Shown here: positions 59,652-64,000 of the stretch, piece by piece
Numbering within the stretch: position 1 is the stretch's first letter
Layout: every line of letters begins with the position of its first letter
Origin: an uncultured Eubacteriales bacterium
Lineage (GTDB): Bacteria; Bacillota; Clostridia; Oscillospirales; UBA644
Assembly (NCBI GenBank): GCA_934438175.1
Contig: CAKSBH010000001.1
Location: forward strand, 201,404-265,403
Length of the DNA: 64,000 nt
Direction: 5' to 3'
The notes under the pieces: generated by a model
Database searches by the model: none
What the model saw: only the letters and a program-made list of their open reading frames with translations
Told to the model about the DNA's origin: nothing
Made by a program: the position numbers and the translations under genes

Positions 59652-61433
59652 ATGGCGTTTGACGGTGTTTTTATGCGGGCAATGCGGCGGGAATTGCTGG
59701 AGCGGCTTGTCGGTGCCCGTGTGGAAAAGGTGACACAGCCGGAAAAGGACGAGGTCATTTTGTTTTTACGCACGTTTGATCCGGCAACGAGGCACAGTGC
59801 TTCGTACCGGCTTCTCCTTTCTGCCAACCCGTCGTTTCCCCGTGTACATCTGACGGAAGAGGCAAGAGAAAATCCGCAGGTTCCTCCGAATCTGTGCATG
59901 CTGCTGCGCAAGCATCTTCTCGGCGCGCGTCTGACCGATATCCGGCAGGTGGGAACCGAGCGGGTGCTGACGTTCGTGTTTGAGGGACGGACCGAATTGT
60001 ACGAAACGACGGAGCGGTGGCTGATTCTGGAATTGATGGGCAGGGGAAGCAATCTGATTCTGACGGCAGGGGACGGGCGGATTTTTGACTGCCTGCATTC
60101 CTGCGACATTTCGGCCGGATCCAAACGGGGACTGTTGCCCGGTCTGATTTATGAAATGCCGCCGGCTCAGAAAAAATCCTATCTGGATGATGCGGTTCTG
60201 GCGGACGATTTCTTTTCCGGGGACGAGCGGGCGGATCGGAAGCTTTGCGCGTTGATTCTGGGCTTTTCGCCCGTTCTTGCGCGGGAAGCGGTGTTTGCGG
60301 CGACCGGAGGATGTGATGCCGTTGCGGGAGAATTTTCGGACGTGCAGAAAAAGAAGCTGAACGACTTTCTGGATGGACTCCGGAGTCGTCTTGCAACCGG
60401 GAAATTTGAACCGACTGCCGTCTTTTCGGCAGACGGTCCGGTAGAATTCTTCTTCCAGCCGCTTGTTCAGTACGGGGAGGGGTTTCTGTCCCGTCGCTAT
60501 GTCACCTGTTCGGAGGCGGCGGAGGCGTATTTCCGGCAAAAGGCATCTGCCGAGAACCGGCGGCGTGCTTCGTCGGACATCACAAAACTGCTGCAGACCA
60601 ACATCGCCCGTCTTTCCCGCAAGGTGGAGGCGCAGCGAATCGAATTGGAGCAGTACGGAAAAGCCGAGGAATACCGGCATTACGGCGATCTTCTGATTGC
60701 TCACCTGGGGGAGGTGAAGCGCGGGGATGAAGCGGTCCGGGTGACGGATTATCTTACGGGTGAGCCCGTTTCCGTCCGTCTGGATGTGCGGCTTTCTCCG
60801 ACGCAGAACGCGCAGAGATATTATAAACTGTATAAAAAAGCACAGACGGCGAAACGTGTGCTTGCCGAGCGCATTCCGCTTTCGCTGGAAGAGACGGAAT
60901 ATCTGCAGTCCGTTCTGGATGCGGTACAGCGTGCCGATTCGTATGCGGATCTTGCGGAGATCCGGCAGGAACTTGCTGCGCAGGGGTATCTGAAAAAGAA
61001 GTTGCCGCCCCGGGGAAAACAGCCGCAGAACGCGTCCCGTCCGCTTTCGTTTGTGTCTTCCGACGGATTTCCCATTCTGGTGGGACGCAACAATCTGCAG
61101 AACGATGCGCTGACCCTGAAAACCGCACAGAAGCGGGATTGGTGGTTCCACATCAAGAACTATCCGGGCAGTCATGTTGTGATTCTTTGCGACGGTGCAA
61201 AACCGCCCGTGCAGACGATGACGGAGGCGGCGGTGCTGGCGGCGACATTCAGCGGCGCTTCGGAGGCGAGCAAGGTGGATGTGGATTACACCGAGGTCCG
61301 CTATGTAAAAAAACCGACGGGAGCCAAGCCGGGAAAAGTGATTTACGAAACGTATGAGACCGCGGTCGTGTCTCCGGATGCGGCATTGGCGGAGCGGCTG
61401 AGAAGAAACGGAGAGGAGAAAAAGCAATTATGA
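59652..61433 (+). CDS. rqcH: NFACT-family ribosome quality control protein RqcH
   Basis: Binds stalled 50S-peptidyl-tRNA and recruits tRNA-Ala for C-terminal tailing. 593 residues. NFACT-N (RRELLERLVGARVEKVTQP, LMGRGSNLILTAGDGRIFD), coiled coil, and NFACT-R with the motif VGRNNLQNDALTLKTAQKRDWWFHIKNYPGSHVVI and TEVRYVKKPTGAKPGKVIY. The ATG at 59652 (gaggtgcgg upstream) replaces a longer in-frame start inside nif3. Part of trmK-nif3-rqcH-XRE. Confidence 0.93.
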   Translation: MAFDGVFMRAMRRELLERLVGARVEKVTQPEKDEVILFLRTFDPATRHSASYRLLLSANPSFPRVHLTEEARENPQVPPNLCMLLRKHLLGARLTDIRQVGTERVLTFVFEGRTELYETTERWLILELMGRGSNLILTAGDGRIFDCLHSCDISAGSKRGLLPGLIYEMPPAQKKSYLDDAVLADDFFSGDERADRKLCALILGFSPVLAREAVFAATGGCDAVAGEFSDVQKKKLNDFLDGLRSRLATGKFEPTAVFSADGPVEFFFQPLVQYGEGFLSRRYVTCSEAAEAYFRQKASAENRRRASSDITKLLQTNIARLSRKVEAQRIELEQYGKAEEYRHYGDLLIAHLGEVKRGDEAVRVTDYLTGEPVSVRLDVRLSPTQNAQRYYKLYKKAQTAKRVLAERIPLSLEETEYLQSVLDAVQRADSYADLAEIRQELAAQGYLKKKLPPRGKQPQNASRPLSFVSSDGFPILVGRNNLQNDALTLKTAQKRDWWFHIKNYPGSHVVILCDGAKPPVQTMTEAAVLAATFSGASEASKVDVDYTEVRYVKKPTGAKPGKVIYETYETAVVSPDAALAERLRRNGEEKKQL

Positions 61434-61765
61434 AACTTCACGACAGCATGCGGCGGGCACGCCTTTCTTCCGGTGTTTCCGTTGCGGAGGCGGCAGCTGC
61501 GGTGGGAATTTCCCGTGCCACACTGTACCGTTACGAATCCGGGGACATTGCGAAGATTCCGTCCTCCGTCGTGGAGGCGTTGGCGTCCGTTTATCGTTCC
61601 AGTCCATCGGTTCTGACCGGGGAAACGTCACCGGTAGACCCTGCGGAGGAAATTTATTTCCGCCGGCTTCGGGAAACATGCCGCGGATTTTCGGAGATCG
61701 AGCGTGAGAAACTGTTTGCTTTTGCCTCAAACATCAAAGAAAGAAAACGAAAAACCGAAAAATAA
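61430..61765 (+). CDS. XRE-family helix-turn-helix protein
   Basis: A 111-residue DNA-binding protein: residues 1-55 form the HTH (RRARLSSGVSVAEAAAAVGISRATLYRYESGD), then IPSSVVEALASVY and a C-terminal helical basic part. ATGA overlap with rqcH, so co-expressed with it. It is the last gene before the glycyl radical enzyme (18 bp gap) and could regulate that gene. Confidence 0.85.
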   Translation: MKLHDSMRRARLSSGVSVAEAAAAVGISRATLYRYESGDIAKIPSSVVEALASVYRSSPSVLTGETSPVDPAEEIYFRRLRETCRGFSEIEREKLFAFASNIKERKRKTEK

Positions 61766-61783
61766 TCATTCGGAGGAGTTTGT

Positions 61784-63895
61784 ATGAAATACCGTCTTTG
61801 TGAAAAAACACGGTCGGCGGCACGGGAAGCGCTTCTGGGAAAATGGGGAAAGCTGTTGACGGCGACGGATCTGCATATGACCCCGGAGGAGGAGTTCGAG
61901 CCGGACGGCAATCTGCAGGAGGCATACTGTCTGAAGCGCATTGCCGAGGAGGGGAGCATCCGCATCGACGCGGATGAACTGCTGATCGGCGCCTGTACTT
62001 ACAAAGAAGCGCCGTGGAACTTTGTTCCGGTTTTGCGCAGTGACGGAAAACCGGCGTTCCGTGCCGGCTCCCATGTGACGCTCGGATTTCCGAGCGTGCT
62101 GAAGACCGGAATCTCCGGCCTGCGCCGTCATGTGGAGGAGCGGCTTGCCCGCGGAGACATCATGGAGGAATCTTCGCTGAAATTCCTGCAGGCGTGTCTG
62201 ATTGTCTGCGACGCGATGAAGACGTGGCATGACCGGTATCTTGCGTTGCTTGCCGAGCGGATTGCCGGAAGCGACGGGGAGCAGCGGGAGCATTACCGGA
62301 CCGTTTACCGCTATGCCGAACGTGTGCCGGAACAGCCGCCCCGGAATTTCCGTGAGGCGCTGCAGTCGCTGATGTTTCAGTTTGCGTTTCAGCGTCAGTG
62401 CGGCAACTGGCCGGGAATCGGGCGGATTGACGTGATGCTGGGAGAATATCTGCGAAAAGATCTGGCGGACGGAAGAATCACTTTGGATGAGGCACGGGAG
62501 TATCTGGCACATTTCTGGATAAAAGGGTGCGAATGGATCGGAGAAAGCGGCGTTTTTGAGGGAACGGGCGACGGGCAGCATTATCAGAACATCCTTCTTT
62601 CCGGTGTGGACACTGACGGAAACGATGTGGAAAACGAAGTGACGTTTCTGGTTCTGGACGTGGTGGAAGAAACCGGAATCTCGGATTTCCCCATTGCCGT
62701 CCGCATCAGCCGCCGTTCTTCGGAACGGTTGCTGCGCCGCATCGCGGAGGTGCAGCGGCTGGGAACGGGTACGGTTGCCGTTTACAACAACGATTTCATT
62801 GTTTCCAACCTGGTGGAATTCGGATACGATGTGAGAGAGGCGCGGGATTTTGCCAACGACGGGTGCTGGGAAATTCAGATTCCCGGAAAGACCTGTTTTA
62901 CCTATTATCCGTATGACCTGGTGGAGATTCTGGATCGGGTTCTCGGCGTGAAGGGAGACGTCATTCCGGATTATCCCACGTTTGAGGATCTGTATGGCGC
63001 TTACATTTCCGCCATGAAGTCGCGGGCAAACGACATTGTGCGCCTGGACGGCATTCATTGGGCTGCCAGCGGCGCACCGAACGTGCTGTTCTCGCTGTGG
63101 ACGCAGGATTGTGTGGAACGGGCGCACGGCTATTTTGACCGGGGAGCCCGGTACAATGTGCTGAGCCCGCACGCAAGCGGATTGCCAGACGTCATCAACT
63201 CGCTTTTTGTGTTGAAAAAACTGGTTTACGAACAAAAAAAGATCGATTATAAAACACTGATCTCTTATCTGCGTGAGGACTGGAAGGGACACGAGGATCT
63301 GCGGGCGCGCATCCGGAAGGATTACGCGGGCTACGGAAACGATGAGGAGGAGGCGGATGCCCTGGGGCGGCGGCTTCTGTATGATTTTTCCTGGTTCCAG
63401 CGTGAGATCAAGCAGTTGAACGGGGTTCTGTTTCCGGCGGGTGCTTCCACCTTCGGAAGAGAGATCGCTGCTGCTGAGGTTCGGATGGCACAGGCCTCCG
63501 GGCATCACGCCCATGAAATTCTTGCCGCCAACATGACTCCCACACCGGGAACGGATAAGGAGGGACCGACAGCGATTCTCAAATCTCTGGGAGCGCTGGA
63601 TCTGACCTCGCTGGTGGGAGGCACGGCACTGGATATGAAAATTCAGCCGTCCGCTGTCAGCGGGGAAGAGGGCATTGATGTGCTGGTTGCCTTGTATAAG
63701 ACGTTTGTGGATGTGGGCGGGATTTTTCTGCACATCGACATTGTGGATAACAAAACGCTTCGGGATGCCCAGCTGCACCCGGAGAAGTATCCGACGCTTG
63801 CCGTCCGTGTTTCCGGCTGGTCGGCGAGATTCAATACGTTGGGCAGGAATTTTCAGGAAATGGTCATTCTCAAATCCATGCAGACACGGATGTGA
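61784..63895 (+). CDS. Glycyl radical enzyme, PFL-like, unassigned
   Basis: A 703-residue radical enzyme of the pyruvate formate-lyase fold. The thiyl-radical cysteine is in FANDGCWEIQIPGK (Cys361) and the glycyl radical in RVSGWSARFNTLG (Gly678), 26 residues from the end as expected. It is shorter than PFL or diol dehydratases (about 750-850), and the single Cys (no CC pair) argues against PFL itself. LMFQFAFQRQCGNWPGIGRIDVML and LNGVLFPAGASTFGREIAAAEVRM may bind the substrate. The activating radical SAM enzyme is not in the window. Oxygen-sensitive. RBS ggaggag. Confidence 0.88.
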   Translation: MKYRLCEKTRSAAREALLGKWGKLLTATDLHMTPEEEFEPDGNLQEAYCLKRIAEEGSIRIDADELLIGACTYKEAPWNFVPVLRSDGKPAFRAGSHVTLGFPSVLKTGISGLRRHVEERLARGDIMEESSLKFLQACLIVCDAMKTWHDRYLALLAERIAGSDGEQREHYRTVYRYAERVPEQPPRNFREALQSLMFQFAFQRQCGNWPGIGRIDVMLGEYLRKDLADGRITLDEAREYLAHFWIKGCEWIGESGVFEGTGDGQHYQNILLSGVDTDGNDVENEVTFLVLDVVEETGISDFPIAVRISRRSSERLLRRIAEVQRLGTGTVAVYNNDFIVSNLVEFGYDVREARDFANDGCWEIQIPGKTCFTYYPYDLVEILDRVLGVKGDVIPDYPTFEDLYGAYISAMKSRANDIVRLDGIHWAASGAPNVLFSLWTQDCVERAHGYFDRGARYNVLSPHASGLPDVINSLFVLKKLVYEQKKIDYKTLISYLREDWKGHEDLRARIRKDYAGYGNDEEEADALGRRLLYDFSWFQREIKQLNGVLFPAGASTFGREIAAAEVRMAQASGHHAHEILAANMTPTPGTDKEGPTAILKSLGALDLTSLVGGTALDMKIQPSAVSGEEGIDVLVALYKTFVDVGGIFLHIDIVDNKTLRDAQLHPEKYPTLAVRVSGWSARFNTLGRNFQEMVILKSMQTRM

Positions 63896-63902
63896 CAAAA
63901 GA

Positions 63903-63929
63903 CGGGCTTCTTCGCGAAGCCCGCTTTTT
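63903..63929 (+). terminator. Intrinsic terminator of the glycyl radical enzyme gene
   Basis: cgggcttc / gaagcccg stem, T5. Confidence 0.88.
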
Positions 63930-63939
63930 GTCCCAAGAA

Positions 63940-63962
63940 AACCACGCGATAGTCGCGTGGTT
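63940..63962. repeat. 10-bp perfect inverted repeat before the last gene
   Basis: aaccacgcga / tcgcgtggtt with a 3-nt loop, between the terminator and the RBS of the next frame; possible operator or 5' hairpin. Confidence 0.6.
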
Positions 63963-63979
63963 CAAAAAAAGGTTAACCG

Positions 63980-64000
63980 ATGAAGAAAAAAATCCTCCTA
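63980..64000 (+). CDS. Start of a possible next gene (truncated by window end)
   Basis: ATG at 63980 followed by seven codons MKKKILL, which looks like the basic start of a signal peptide. A weak RBS (aaaggt) is upstream. Too little is visible to assign. Confidence 0.4.

Noticed and set aside
61766..63898. 710-codon frame antisense to the glycyl radical enzyme
   Set aside because: Shadow; the plus frame contains both radical motifs and a good RBS.

Overview
The window looks like a chromosomal segment of a Gram-positive, endospore-forming, anaerobic member of the Clostridia (my guess is an Oscillospirales/Ruminococcaceae-type gut organism). Pointers are both dipicolinate synthase subunits (DpaA/DpaB), SpoVT behind a sigma-G-like promoter, a type III glutamine synthetase, the CdaA-CdaR pair, RqcH, TrmK/Nif3, DUF1385/DUF6472, a glycyl radical enzyme and many textbook sigma-A promoters (TTGACA-17-TATAAT). 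Base composition is roughly mid-50s % GC, which creates many long antisense shadow ORFs that I left out. There are two tRNA genes, no rRNA, no CRISPR array, no phage and no transposase. One palindromic non-coding element of about 300 bp looks mobile.

Layout. 1-9.7 kb: end of an FtsX-type permease, then a minus-strand block with asparagine synthetase A and type III glutamine synthetase (ammonia assimilation), a COG2509 flavoprotein, CdaR and CdaA (c-di-AMP), and a class V desulfurase with a small DUF3343 Se/S-carrier-like protein. 9.8-19.3 kb: NfeD and band-7 protein, an AlkD-like protein, a CPA2 antiporter, a MATE exporter, NADP-type glutamate dehydrogenase, a Gfo/Idh/MocA oxidoreductase, the palindromic element, a DUF218 protein, a GNAT and tRNA-Val. 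19.6-31.1 kb: TyrS, a CAT/E2-fold acyltransferase-like protein, pyruvate kinase, MgtE behind a riboswitch-like leader, an HD protein, tRNA-Gly, then an operon of pyrophosphatase, a PqqD-like RRE protein and a peptidase-like/nucleotidyltransferase fusion, followed by tldD-tldE. 31.1-46.3 kb: GNAT, zinc-ribbon protein, YdcZ, TspO, ABC exporter, AraC regulator with lactate permease, DUF1385/DUF6472, a sugar-hydrolase-like protein, a PnuC-like transporter with an extra domain, dpaAB, mnmA, pyridoxamine kinase and an M14 peptidase. 46.3-64 kb: a repeat-bearing lipoprotein, a three-gene SDR / ACP-alpha-oxoamine synthase / acyltransferase operon, a membrane protein, spoVT, a class A PBP, a SIS isomerase and ROK protein with DUF1858, trmK-nif3-rqcH-XRE, and a glycyl radical enzyme.

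Two places best fit a poorly described system. One is the operon at 47.5-50.8 kb: a short-chain reductase, an acyl carrier domain fused to an alpha-oxoamine synthase (serine palmitoyltransferase/CqsA fold) and an acyltransferase-fold protein. It could make an N-acylated amino-ketone or sphingoid-like lipid, or a signal molecule. The other is the run at 26.0-31.1 kb: pyrophosphatase, RRE protein and signal-peptidase-like/nucleotidyltransferase fusion, next to the TldD/TldE protease pair. It resembles a peptide-modification module but has no visible precursor or radical SAM enzyme. Both functional readings are inference from domain content and gene order.
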